Shown here in pieces: positions 26,685 through 35,065 of a stretch of 64,000 nt of DNA. The first letter of the stretch is position 1, and each line of letters starts with the position of its first letter. Origin of the DNA: Pseudomonas sp. B33.4 (lineage in GTDB: Bacteria; Pseudomonadota; Gammaproteobacteria; Pseudomonadales; Pseudomonadaceae); the NCBI RefSeq assembly GCF_034555375.1, contig NZ_CP140706.1:4207001-4271000 (forward strand), in the 5' to 3' direction. Below the pieces are notes generated by a model, which searched no databases, was not told the origin of the DNA, and was given only the letters and a program-made list of their open reading frames with translations. The translations under genes and the position numbers were made by a program.

Positions 26685-27146
26685 GGGTGCGTAGTCGGTG
26701 TGGTGACCGGCGGCCATCGTGGCAGGAATTCTGTTGGCCCGCACGATCGCTGGCGGCATGGCCGATCTGGCCGGATGGCGTGCAATCTACTTTCTGTCAG
26801 CCGGGCTGACCCTGTTGATGGCAATGCTGCTGTTTCGCGTTCTGCCCAAGCATGCATTGCCACAACTGGCGACTGGCGACATCGCACTGATCGCTTCGGT
26901 TTTCCAACGCGCGATCCTCGCCCTGCTGACCTTCGCCAGCGCGATGGTGCTGTGGACGCCGGTTACATGCTGTTCTACTCGATCGGCAGCGCGCTGGGCT
27001 CAATCAGTTCGACCGCCATGTATGCGTGGGCCGGCTGGATCGGCGTGTGCCTGCTCGGCGCCGGCATCAACGGCGTGGCGCTGGCGCACTGGTGGCTGAC
27101 CCTGAAAAGCGGCGCACCGGCACGATGCGCCACGCAAACGGGTTAA
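26685..27146 (+). pseudogene. Degraded MFS transporter gene (fragments)
   Basis: Three pieces of a major-facilitator protein lie in different frames. First is GCVVGVVTGG. Next, in another frame, is VAGILLARTIAGGMADLAGWRAIYF and a further transmembrane stretch to about 26870. Last, in a third frame, is DAGYMLFYSIGSALGSISSTAMYAWAG to the stop at 27146. The order matches the middle and C-terminal parts of a YnfM-like MFS protein, but the N-terminal half and several central helices are missing and at least two frameshifts occur. The 5' end stops exactly at the preceding hairpin. Its last four bases overlap the stop of the convergent cytochrome gene. Confidence 0.75.
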
Positions 27147-27688
27147 CGGCGATCGCGACCACGCAACATGCTGTCGAGCACTTCGTCACGGCGGATCCAG
27201 CCATGAAACAGCGCCGCTGCCAGATGTAACAGCACCGTCAGGAACAGCAGATAGGCCAGATAGCCATGCGCCTTGCGCAGCAGCGCAAACAGCTGCGCGT
27301 CCGCCGGAACAATCGATGGCAACTGCAACGTTGTGCTGAGCATGACCGGCTCACCCGAAGCGCTGATCATCGCCCAGCCGAGCAATGGCAACACCAGCAT
27401 CAGCGCATACAGGAGCAGATGCGAAGCCTTGGCTGCCAGCGCCTGCCAGTCCGGAAGATCGGCTGGCAACGGTGGCTGACGCGTGGTGAGCCGCACCAGC
27501 AAACGCACAATCACCAGCGCCAGTATCGCGATGCCCAGCGGCTTGTGCAGATGAATCAGCCATTCATGCCGCTCGGAAACCGAGGTGACCATACCTGCGC
27601 CGATAAACAGCATGGCAATGATCATCAGCGCCATCAGCCAATGCAGCAGCCGCGCCACCAGGGCGAAATGCGTCGGTTGAGTTCTCAT
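27143..27688 (-). CDS. Cytochrome b561 paired with the catalase
   Basis: A 181-residue protein with four transmembrane helices. Haem-ligand histidines are seen in RLLHWLMAL (helix 1), HLHKPLGIAI (start of helix 2), ASHLLLYAL (helix 3) and RKAHGYLAYL (helix 4). B561 proteins pass electrons across or within the inner membrane, often from ubiquinol. The ATG overlaps the catalase stop by four bases (ATGA), so the two are translationally coupled. A natural inference is that it feeds electrons to the membrane-anchored haem peroxidase upstream. Expression should follow the ECF promoter before the catalase gene. Confidence 0.92.
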   Translation of the reverse strand: MRTQPTHFALVARLLHWLMALMIIAMLFIGAGMVTSVSERHEWLIHLHKPLGIAILALVIVRLLVRLTTRQPPLPADLPDWQALAAKASHLLLYALMLVLPLLGWAMISASGEPVMLSTTLQLPSIVPADAQLFALLRKAHGYLAYLLFLTVLLHLAAALFHGWIRRDEVLDSMLRGRDRR

Positions 27689-28791
27689 GGACGAGCCTCC
27701 TGTTTGGCGGCGGGCAACTGGCTGACTTCGCTGGTGCGACGCAGGTAGGAATTGGCGTAACCGGCGGAACGGGCCGCGAGCAACGGGTCGTCGGAGCCCT
27801 GAATCCCTGCCGGCAGCACCAGCGGGTCGTAGTTGATATCACGGCATTCGCCGCTCAGTTGCGGCTGGGTTTTCTCCAGCACCAGCGTGCCGGCGTTCAA
27901 CACTTTGCGCCCCTCAGGCCAGGTCTTGCTGGCGTCATTTACCGGGTCTTCAGGATTGGCCAAGGTGATGTTCAACTGAAAGCGCAGCGACCCTGCGGCC
28001 AAACGTTGCACCAGATCCTTCTCGAGAAAGTCGCCGCCCTCAGGCGCAGTGGCGCCCGCCGCATCCCGCGCCAACGGCGTCATGCTCCAGCGTACGGCCT
28101 GCTTTTTACCGCTGGCGTCGACCAGATAAAACGCATTGACGCTGTTGTAGGTTTCAGTGGCATAACTGGCCGACGGCTTGGCGGTTTTCACCCAGGTCAG
28201 GAACGGCACGGTTTCCGGGTGCGAGGCGAAGAACGCCGGGACCTTCGCCGGGTCAGGTTTACCAGTGGCCGGATCCGGCGACTGTGCCTGCTGCAATTGA
28301 TAAAACGCTTCGGGCGTGCCGACCGGGAACACCGGCATGCTGTTCATCCCGGTGCGCCACTGCTGTCCATTGGCCTGAGTGAAACGCAGCGCCAGACTGC
28401 GGATCGGCACGCTGCTGTCCGGTGCATACGGATTTCCCGCCGGCAGCGCGAATCGACCGACCACCGGAGTCTGCGGCTCGTTGAACACCTGCGCGGTGGA
28501 AAACACCCGCGCCTCGCCACTGCTCTCGAAATGGCCGATCACGCAAACGCCTTTGGCATGGTTACGACGGAAGCCAGGGTGCACGCCGTTGTTCTTTTCC
28601 AGTACATCCACTAGCGCTTTTGGCGTCAGGCGTTGTGGGTCAAAGTTGCCATGCACGTAGGCAAACGCCCCGGCCACGGCAGCGACTACCACAGCAATGC
28701 CGCCCAGACGCAGCACCAGGTTTGCTGCACTTAGAGGTGGACGCTTTGGCCCGCCGGGCGGTGCGGTATCGGGTGATGAACGATCAACCAT
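27685..28791 (-). CDS. Membrane-anchored catalase-family peroxidase (SrpA-like)
   Basis: A 368-residue catalase-family haem protein, shorter than classical catalases. Residues 24-45 form a transmembrane or uncleaved signal anchor, placing the enzyme in the periplasm. The core has GVHPGFRRNHAKGVCV with the distal histidine, then RSLALRFTQANGQQWRTGMN. ARSAGYANSYLRR supplies the R-x-x-x-Y proximal tyrosine. It probably uses organic or respiratory electrons to reduce peroxide rather than dismutating it. The start at 28791 follows GGAG at six bases; two upstream in-frame starts have no ribosome site. It is followed by the coupled cytochrome b561 and is divergent from an ECF sigma gene. Confidence 0.9.
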   Translation of the reverse strand: MVDRSSPDTAPPGGPKRPPLSAANLVLRLGGIAVVVAAVAGAFAYVHGNFDPQRLTPKALVDVLEKNNGVHPGFRRNHAKGVCVIGHFESSGEARVFSTAQVFNEPQTPVVGRFALPAGNPYAPDSSVPIRSLALRFTQANGQQWRTGMNSMPVFPVGTPEAFYQLQQAQSPDPATGKPDPAKVPAFFASHPETVPFLTWVKTAKPSASYATETYNSVNAFYLVDASGKKQAVRWSMTPLARDAAGATAPEGGDFLEKDLVQRLAAGSLRFQLNITLANPEDPVNDASKTWPEGRKVLNAGTLVLEKTQPQLSGECRDINYDPLVLPAGIQGSDDPLLAARSAGYANSYLRRTSEVSQLPAAKQEARP

Positions 28792-28834
28792 GAACGACTC
28801 CAGGGCCATCGGCCACGAGTAGGAAGAATCAGCA

Positions 28835-28860
28835 AGACGCACCCCGCGCGGATTTATTCC
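28835..28860 (-). promoter_or_regulatory. ECF-type promoter for catalase-cytochrome b561
   Basis: On the minus strand GGAATAA (28860-28854), 14 bases, then CGTCT (28839-28835). This matches in sequence and spacing the element facing the other way before the sigma gene. A transcript would begin near 28828, leaving a leader of about 37 bases. Confidence 0.8.
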
Positions 28861-28888
28861 CCGGCTCGGTATTTATTTTTCCGAACGT

Positions 28889-28914
28889 GGAATAACCTCC
28901 AACGACGGACGTCT
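28889..28914 (+). promoter_or_regulatory. ECF-type promoter for the sigma/anti-sigma genes
   Basis: GGAATAA (28889-28895), 14 bases, then CGTCT (28910-28914), identical in both boxes and spacing to the divergent copy. Start expected near 28921 with a leader of about 28 bases. Indicates autoregulation by the encoded sigma factor. Confidence 0.8.
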
Positions 28915-28948
28915 CCCTAGTCCACAGCGTAGTGACTAGCAGAATTTC

Positions 28949-29455
28949 ATGAGCGAATTCGACGAACAGTTGAGAGAAATCATTCCCAGATTGCGCCGCT
29001 TTGCCGTGTCACTGACGCGCAACAGCAGCAGCGCCGACGATCTGGTACAGGCCAGCCTGGAGCGGGCGCTGTCGAGTTGGGGCGACAAACGCGCCGACGG
29101 CGACTTGCGCGCCTGGCTGTTTGCGATCCTCTATCGGCAGTTTCTCGATGCCCATCGCCGCTCGCGACGCTACGCACGGATGCTCGAGTTCTTCACTGGT
29201 CGCGACGATGCCGAACCCTCGGTGGAACGCACCGTGATCGCCCAGTCGACCCTGCAAGCCTTTGATCGCCTGCCCACCGAACAGCGCGCGCTGCTGCTGA
29301 TGGTCTCGGTGGAAGGCCTTTCCTATAAAGAGGTCGCCGAGATTCTCGACGCCCCGATCGGCACCGTGATGTCGCGCCTGTCCCGTGCCCGCCAGGCCTT
29401 GCGCCAATTGAGCGACGGTGAAATCAGCAGCCCTTCTTTGCGGATACTCAAATGA
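28949..29455 (+). CDS. ECF sigma-70 family sigma factor
   Basis: A 168-residue extracytoplasmic-function sigma factor with only regions 2 and 4. Region 2 (residues 10-80) includes SADDLVQASLERALSSW and DGDLRAWLFAILYRQFLDAHR. Region 4 (105-155) has LPTEQRALLLMVSVEGLSYKEVAEILDAPIGTVMSRLSRARQAL. The stop overlaps the anti-sigma start by four bases (ATGA). Matched promoters on both sides of the intergenic gap suggest it transcribes its own operon and the catalase-b561 pair. A role in peroxide or singlet-oxygen stress is inferred from the targets. Confidence 0.92.
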   Translation: MSEFDEQLREIIPRLRRFAVSLTRNSSSADDLVQASLERALSSWGDKRADGDLRAWLFAILYRQFLDAHRRSRRYARMLEFFTGRDDAEPSVERTVIAQSTLQAFDRLPTEQRALLLMVSVEGLSYKEVAEILDAPIGTVMSRLSRARQALRQLSDGEISSPSLRILK

Positions 29456-30207
29456 TCAGCCTGCCTCCCAATGAGCGTGACTTGCACGCCTATGTCGACC
29501 ACCAACTCAGCGACGCCGACCGGCGGGTGCTGGAGACCTGGCTGGCCAGTCACCCGGATGAAGCGGCGCAGGTTCGCGCCTGGCAACAGGATGCCCAACA
29601 ATTGCGCGCGGCACTCAGCGGTGCGCTGCAGCAACCGGCCAACCCGGCGCTTGATCCGGGCATGATCCGCCAGCGCCGCCAGCGTCAGTCACGTCGTCAT
29701 CTGGCCAGCGCGGCGGTGTTGCTGATCGCGGTGAGCATCGGTGGCTTCAGTGGCTGGCAGGCTCGCGAGATAACCCTCGTGCGCCCTTCCATGTTGCCAA
29801 TGACCGACGCTTTGCAGGCCTATCGCTTGATCGCCCAGCAAGGGATGCTGCCGGCCGATTACAAGGTCGACAATGACGGCGACATGCAACGCTGGCTCGA
29901 CCGCTACTTCACCCAGGCCAGTCGCTTGCCTGACCTTAAGGCCGCTGGGTTTGAACCGGTCAGCGGACGCCTGCTCAGCACCGATGAAGGCCCGGCGGCG
30001 ATGGTCATGTATGAGGATGGCAGCGGGCACAAAGTGAGTTTCTATGTGCGCCCGCCGGGGCCGAAGAACACCTTTTTGCCGCGCGGCAGCCGCAGTGATG
30101 GCGATTTGAAGGCCGAATACTGGTCGGGCGGTGGCTACAACTATGCAATGGTCAGCCCGGTTGATACGCCGGCAGCGCAGCAGCTCAAGCAATCGCTGCA
30201 ATTCTGA
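29452..30207 (+). CDS. Transmembrane anti-sigma factor
   Basis: A 251-residue protein. Residues 1-45 (NERDLHAYVDHQLSDADRRV) resemble the N-terminal sigma-binding helices of anti-sigma factors, without a cysteine pair and so probably not of the zinc type. One membrane helix lies at about 83-103 (AAVLLIAVSIGGFSGW). About 145 residues would be periplasmic, with no recognised enzyme motif. It is translationally coupled to the sigma gene. Inactivation could be by regulated proteolysis or by a conformational signal from the periplasmic domain. Confidence 0.88.
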   Translation: MISLPPNERDLHAYVDHQLSDADRRVLETWLASHPDEAAQVRAWQQDAQQLRAALSGALQQPANPALDPGMIRQRRQRQSRRHLASAAVLLIAVSIGGFSGWQAREITLVRPSMLPMTDALQAYRLIAQQGMLPADYKVDNDGDMQRWLDRYFTQASRLPDLKAAGFEPVSGRLLSTDEGPAAMVMYEDGSGHKVSFYVRPPGPKNTFLPRGSRSDGDLKAEYWSGGGYNYAMVSPVDTPAAQQLKQSLQF

Positions 30208-30223
30208 AAACACCACTGTTCTA

Positions 30224-30315
30224 TGTAGGAGCTGCGGCACGCTGTGATCTTTTGATCTTGTTCTTAAGGGCAAGATCAAAAGATCGCAGCCTCGTTTCAC
30301 TCGACAGCTCCTACA
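30224..30315. repeat. Inverted repeat, TAGGAGCTG/GATCGCAGC family
   Basis: TGTAGGAGCTGCGGCACGCT and a complementary ACAGCTCCTACA end flank an inner hairpin GATCTTTTGATCTTG / CAAGATCAAAAGATC. It lies between the convergent anti-sigma and pilus tip genes and probably ends both transcripts. Confidence 0.8.
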
Positions 30316-30332
30316 AGGGTTCAGCGTCGGGC

Positions 30333-31304
30333 TCAGAAACCTACATCCAAAACCACATTGTCCAGATAAGTGCCCGCCGGCGGCGTGGTCTGGTCGGTGT
30401 AGATCTTCGCGTTGTAGTTGAAAATCTGGCTGCCCGTGCCCAAGCCATTCCCCGGATTGACCTCGGCATCGGTACTCGCCCGCCGCGCCGCGCCGACACT
30501 GCCCCAACGCGTGGTGCCGGCGCTTTTGAAAATGTCGTAGGCCAGATAGTTGCTCCCGGAAATCATCCGGCGCCGGCCACCGACACTCACCGCGTTCTGC
30601 CCGTCACTCAACCCCACGGTGTAAGCACTGCCTTTGGTGCAGGCCAGATTGATGGTCTGCCCGGTCACCGCCGTGAACGCGCTGACCACCGGCGCGCTGC
30701 CGAACGCGATGTTCGGCGCAGTAATCGTGCAGTCGTTGGACACGGTCAGATTCACCGTCAGCGAGGTCGTGCCGTTGGCGATATCGCGCCCGATGCAGAT
30801 AGCGCCAATGCCGATTCCCGAGCAGTAATTCCAGTTCCAGAAAATGCTCAGGGTCTCGGTATACACCCCGGCCGCGACGTTGCTGCCGATGGTTGTACCG
30901 AGATAGAGCGGCACGGTTTTCGGCGTCGTACCGTTGAGCAGGCCCAGGGCATCGATGATGCCGTTGCGTGCAAAGTCATAGGCCGTGCCGCGCGTCAGCG
31001 GGTAACTGGTGCTGTTGTTGGCATAGATCGTGTAGCTGATGACATCGCCGGTCGGCCCGACCAGCCCGCCTTGCGTCGAAGACACAGTGCCCCAGAAGTG
31101 GTCGTTACTGGTCAGCAGCGACAGCAGCGAACCGGTGCAACTCAAACCCGCATTCAGTGTGGAACTGGGCTGCGAAGTCGTGCGCACAGCAATCGAACTG
31201 AGCATGCCGAACGCCGCCGGTGTGGTGCTGACCACCGAGCACGCGGCCTGTACCGCCCCCGGCAGCATCAGCGCCAGCGCCAATAGCCATCGCCTGAACA
31301 TCAT
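30333..31304 (-). CDS. Two-domain spore-coat-U protein, pilus tip adhesin (CsuE-like)
   Basis: A 323-residue exported protein with signal peptide MMFRRWLLALALMLPGAVQA. It has two tandem SCPU domains: residues 20-165 (from ACSVVSTTPAAFGML) and 175-323 (from DCTITAPNIAFGSAPVVSAFTAVTG to YLDNVVLDVGF). The usual single-domain subunits of the operon are half this size. In Csu pili the last, longer protein is the tip adhesin that binds hydrophobic surfaces, and this gene has the same last position. The ATG at 31304 overlaps the usher stop (ATGA). Confidence 0.85.
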   Translation of the reverse strand: MMFRRWLLALALMLPGAVQAACSVVSTTPAAFGMLSSIAVRTTSQPSSTLNAGLSCTGSLLSLLTSNDHFWGTVSSTQGGLVGPTGDVISYTIYANNSTSYPLTRGTAYDFARNGIIDALGLLNGTTPKTVPLYLGTTIGSNVAAGVYTETLSIFWNWNYCSGIGIGAICIGRDIANGTTSLTVNLTVSNDCTITAPNIAFGSAPVVSAFTAVTGQTINLACTKGSAYTVGLSDGQNAVSVGGRRRMISGSNYLAYDIFKSAGTTRWGSVGAARRASTDAEVNPGNGLGTGSQIFNYNAKIYTDQTTPPAGTYLDNVVLDVGF

Positions 31305-33658
31305 TGACACACCAACGGCCCAAGCAACGGCACCTGATCCTGATTCATATCGACGCTGAACTGCGCCCGACAGGTCTTGCCATCGGCCAGCGTGACCAAC
31401 AGCGAGTTCTGCGCCTGCAGGTTTTCCAGATAGACCAGCCCGTCCCAGCCAACCACCGTCCGCGCGCCACTTTGCTCGTGCAGCACGCCCGCGCCCAGTG
31501 GCAACTCGCGTTGCTGCGCATCAACCAGCACGATGCTCGCGGCAATCACCCGGCTCAGCGGAAACTCCAGCAGATAACCGCTGCCTCGGCGCACGGCAAT
31601 GCGCTGTTCGACGTTGGGGCTGCGCACGTTGGCCGGCAGGTTCAGAGGATCGATCTCATATTTGCCGCGGTAATACGCGCTGCTCCACGGCACCAGCAGA
31701 TGCCCGTTCTTGTCGGTCTGACCGACCTGCTGGTTTTCGTAGCGCACCGGAATGTCGGCGAAGCCATCGGTGCTGACCACCACAAACGCGTCGTCGATAC
31801 GGTTGGCAGCAAACACCTGACGGTCCATCCACACCAGCGAACCACTGGCGTCGGCCCAACGGGTTTCAGCGTCGGAAGTGCCATAGACACCGGCCTGCAA
31901 CTGCACCGATTGCAGACGCCAGGTCACGTCGGCCTGACGATAATCGGCGCCATCACCCTTGGCGTAACCCAGATTGAACCCTACGCCGCCCTCAGTTGGC
32001 ACCGCGCGACTGTAGTTGACCCGCTGCTGGCTCTGCCCGGTTTTGCTGCGTTCGGTGCTGATCGCCAGACTGCCGCGCAAGTCGAACGGAATCACCAGTT
32101 GCGCCTGCACGGCCCAGTTGCTGTCGCCGATTTCACGGTTGGCCGAGAGGTAGAAACTGCTGTTGCGCCACAGCGGTTTGCTCCAGCTGAGGTTGAGCAG
32201 ACGCGTGCGCGAATCGTCCGCCGCGCGCACATCGAAATAGCCCGCGCCAAGGCTGCCCCAGCGATCGAGATTGAGGCTCAGGGTCGCCTGTTCGCTGCGC
32301 CGGCTCAGGCTGATGTAGGGGCTGTCGACCACGCTAAGGTCGGCGTATTGATCGTGGCGTTGCAAACGTTGGTAAGAAAAGCTGAAGCGCTGATTACTGT
32401 ACTGATAACCCAGGCTGACCTGATGACCGCCCTCGCCGTCGAAACGGCTTTGGCTCAATGCACTGTTGAGCACGCCAAAATTGCCCAGTTGCCAATTGCC
32501 GCCGAGCCCGCCCAGTGTCAGCGAATCGGCCGCTTCGGCGTGGCTTTCCAGAGTAAAACTGTCGCTGACGCCATAACGCAGGCTGCCGGAGGTGACACCC
32601 GGCCCATAGTTGAAATCCTTCAAACCGTAGTCACGGCGCAACGTACCGGCGGCCACGGAAAAATCGCTCAAGCCTTTTTGCAGCAAGGTACTGGTGACAT
32701 AGAACGGCACCGTGGTCGAGACCTGCCGACCGAGTGCATCGGTGGTCACGACGACGGCTTCGCCAGCACCGTTGATAAACGGGATGTTGGTCAGCGTGTA
32801 GGGTCCAGGTTGCAAATCTGCGCTGCTGGACTTGTAGCCATTGATAAACAGATCCACCGAGGACGGCACTGCTGCTTCACCGGCAAATTGCGGCAACGGA
32901 TAGGTCACCAGATCCGGGCGCACGGCAAAATCCCGAGAGAACTGCACGCCGCCCAGACGCACCGAGCTGCTCCACGGCAACGCACCACTGATCACGTCAC
33001 CGGCCTCGTAGGTGAGCATCCGCTCGTCATCAGAGTAACGCCAGGTGGTGTCGTAACGCAGGTAGCCATTGTCCAGCGTATTGAGTGAATCACCGGACAA
33101 GGTGCGCCGGTATTGCCCGGTGTTGGACAGCGTGCCCCAACTGTCGAACAAGCGTACTTCGTTCCACGCCGCCAGATAAGTGCCAGCATCGTCGGTGTCG
33201 TTGAGGTACAGGTCATAGTTGAACAGTGCGCCGAAACTGCTCAGCGCCGGAGTGCGCGGATAAGCCTGGCGGTTACCGATGAACTGTTCCGGCAGCCAGT
33301 CCGGCGGCACGTCCAGCAACAGGCGCTGACCGACACTGTCATAGTCACTGTGCAGCCCCGGCAGGCTGTCGAGATCGACCTCGGCGCCGAGATTATCCGG
33401 CAGTTTCATGCCGGTTTCGCGCAACGCCGTCGCCGGCACAAACAAGCGCCCGTCGCGCTGCTGCACTGCCACGACGCGTCCGGTATTCATCTGGTTGACC
33501 ACCAGTTCCAGAAACAACTGTGCATCACTCACGGCCTCCATGCCGCTGGGTGGCGGCGGCAGATCGCCGGCCCCGGATGGTTGCACGAACATCAGGCAAC
33601 ACGCGCCGGTGATGAACCACAACGGACGCTGAATACGGCGAGCCAATCCCGGGCTCAT
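31301..33658 (-). CDS. Outer-membrane fimbrial usher (CsuD-like, archaic chaperone-usher)
   Basis: A 785-residue PapC-family usher that passes chaperone-subunit complexes through the outer membrane and assembles the pilus. After a signal peptide (RRIQRPLWFITGACCLMFVQ) it has an N-terminal domain, a 24-strand barrel region with YGVSDSFTLESHAEA, a plug segment and C-terminal domains ending LGPLVCQ. At about 800 residues it is shorter than typical classical ushers, as in archaic systems. Start choice is uncertain: the ATG at 33658 gives a good signal peptide but has no ribosome site, while a strong AGGAGG lies about 30 bases upstream before an in-frame ATT. Confidence 0.92.
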   Translation of the reverse strand: MSPGLARRIQRPLWFITGACCLMFVQPSGAGDLPPPPSGMEAVSDAQLFLELVVNQMNTGRVVAVQQRDGRLFVPATALRETGMKLPDNLGAEVDLDSLPGLHSDYDSVGQRLLLDVPPDWLPEQFIGNRQAYPRTPALSSFGALFNYDLYLNDTDDAGTYLAAWNEVRLFDSWGTLSNTGQYRRTLSGDSLNTLDNGYLRYDTTWRYSDDERMLTYEAGDVISGALPWSSSVRLGGVQFSRDFAVRPDLVTYPLPQFAGEAAVPSSVDLFINGYKSSSADLQPGPYTLTNIPFINGAGEAVVVTTDALGRQVSTTVPFYVTSTLLQKGLSDFSVAAGTLRRDYGLKDFNYGPGVTSGSLRYGVSDSFTLESHAEAADSLTLGGLGGNWQLGNFGVLNSALSQSRFDGEGGHQVSLGYQYSNQRFSFSYQRLQRHDQYADLSVVDSPYISLSRRSEQATLSLNLDRWGSLGAGYFDVRAADDSRTRLLNLSWSKPLWRNSSFYLSANREIGDSNWAVQAQLVIPFDLRGSLAISTERSKTGQSQQRVNYSRAVPTEGGVGFNLGYAKGDGADYRQADVTWRLQSVQLQAGVYGTSDAETRWADASGSLVWMDRQVFAANRIDDAFVVVSTDGFADIPVRYENQQVGQTDKNGHLLVPWSSAYYRGKYEIDPLNLPANVRSPNVEQRIAVRRGSGYLLEFPLSRVIAASIVLVDAQQRELPLGAGVLHEQSGARTVVGWDGLVYLENLQAQNSLLVTLADGKTCRAQFSVDMNQDQVPLLGPLVCQ

Positions 33659-33737
33659 ACACGTTTTACGTCCGTCAATGGACTGAATCCTCCTGATACC
33701 GCTTTCGTCGACGCCAGTCATTGGCGCGACGACTCAC

Positions 33738-34526
33738 TCACTTGGCCGGCGTAATGTTCTGCACCTGCGCCGCACCATTGACCCGCACCTGCAGCGCCGC
33801 CTCATTGGACAGTGCCGCCGGTGCCGGCCAGCGCATCACTGCGCCCGGCAGCACGTAACCCAACAGCCCTTCGGCCAACGGTTTGCTCTGCCCGGCCTGG
33901 TTGATTGCCACGTCGGTCAGCCGCGCATGCACCGCGCCCTGATTGCGCACTTCGACATAAGGCTTGCCATCCACCGCCACCGTGCGCCAGCTCAACTGCG
34001 GCAGGCCGATCCCCTTGGGGTCACGCGCCCGGGTGCTGTCCTCTTTGCTCCACAGTCCGACGCCATAGGCAAACAGCGGCACCGAGTAACGCATCTGGAA
34101 GCGGATCGCCGCAGCGGTTTTGCCACCGTCAGCGCTCGCCGATTGTGCGGAAGGAATTTCATCGATAATGATGCGGTAAGCCATTTCCTGCCCCGGCGGC
34201 ACCTCTTTGGTCCGGGTCAGACGCACCAATTGTTTCTGCCCCGGTTCGATCTTCGCCACTGGCGGGCTACCGATCACTTCGCGCTGGTTCTGGTACTGCT
34301 CCACGAACCCGCTCTGGCTCCAGCCGAATACGCGGATCTGCAGATTGGCGGTTTCGTTGCCACGGTTTTCCAGCCACAACGCACTGGCCTGCTGATCGGC
34401 CTCCAGCACCGGATCAATCGGCCAGATCAGCACCGAACTTGCAGCGTGCACAGAATTCATCCCCAGCATGAGCAATGCCGCTATCGCGCAATGCTCAAGC
34501 GAACACCATGACGTGTAACACCGCAT
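33738..34526 (-). CDS. Periplasmic pilus chaperone (CsuC-like)
   Basis: A 262-residue PapD-type chaperone with a signal peptide ending in SVHA. The first Ig domain has SSVLIWPIDPVLEADQQASALWLENRG and the conserved QKQLVRLTRT strand. RVFGW, PPVAKIEPG and IPSAQS fit archaic chaperones. It donates a strand to SCPU subunits and delivers them to the usher. AAGGAG lies eight bases before the ATG. The much longer frame upstream is a shadow of the preceding subunit gene. Confidence 0.92.
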   Translation of the reverse strand: MRCYTSWCSLEHCAIAALLMLGMNSVHAASSVLIWPIDPVLEADQQASALWLENRGNETANLQIRVFGWSQSGFVEQYQNQREVIGSPPVAKIEPGQKQLVRLTRTKEVPPGQEMAYRIIIDEIPSAQSASADGGKTAAAIRFQMRYSVPLFAYGVGLWSKEDSTRARDPKGIGLPQLSWRTVAVDGKPYVEVRNQGAVHARLTDVAINQAGQSKPLAEGLLGYVLPGAVMRWPAPAALSNEAALQVRVNGAAQVQNITPAK

Positions 34527-34560
34527 AGACCTGCTCCTTGTCGGCAATCCTGACTTCGCC

Positions 34561-35061
34561 TCACCACGACAGTTGCACCTGCAACACGTCGCTGTACGTC
34601 CCCCCAGGCTGATTGCCCGGCAATTGCACCTGACCGTAAATCGGCAGGCTGATGTTGTTCGCATCGCTGTAGGCCACCGCCACACTCTGGCCAATGCCCA
34701 GGCTTTGGCTGTACGCCGCATCGCGAAACAGCGCATACGCCACCCGCGCACTGCCGCTGTTGACCTGCATGTGCCGGCCGCTGTTGTTGTACTGGCCGCC
34801 ATCGACACTCATGTTCAAGGTCACGCCCGGCGTACATTGCAACTGCACGCCCCCCGTCAACGCGACCTGCACAGTGCCGGTGGCCAGTGCCGAACGCGAA
34901 CCGAAATTCAGCCCGCCATAGTTCGACACCCCGCCCACCACCAGACACCCGGCAGTGACCGTGGCGCTGACCTGAAAGCTCTGGCTCGTTGCCGCCGTCA
35001 GCGGCAGCGGCGCACTCCCCGCACAGAGCAGGAGCAGCGCGGCGCAGCCATGGCGGCGCAT
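34561..35061 (-). CDS. Spore-coat-U pilus subunit (fourth small subunit)
   Basis: A 166-residue secreted SCPU protein with signal peptide ending LTAATS. Core features are the cysteine-bearing first strand (VSATVTAGCLVVGG), the GGLNFGSRSALATG segment, the second cysteine in LQCTPGVTLNMSVDGG, and the terminal GGTYSDVLQVQLSW. The final strand pattern (Y-S-D-x-L-x-V-x-x-x-W) is that of the chaperone-usher donor groove. It begins four bases after the previous subunit and so depends on it for translation. Confidence 0.88.
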   Translation of the reverse strand: MRRHGCAALLLLCAGSAPLPLTAATSQSFQVSATVTAGCLVVGGVSNYGGLNFGSRSALATGTVQVALTGGVQLQCTPGVTLNMSVDGGQYNNSGRHMQVNSGSARVAYALFRDAAYSQSLGIGQSVAVAYSDANNISLPIYGQVQLPGNQPGGTYSDVLQVQLSW

Positions 35062-35065
35062 GGCA

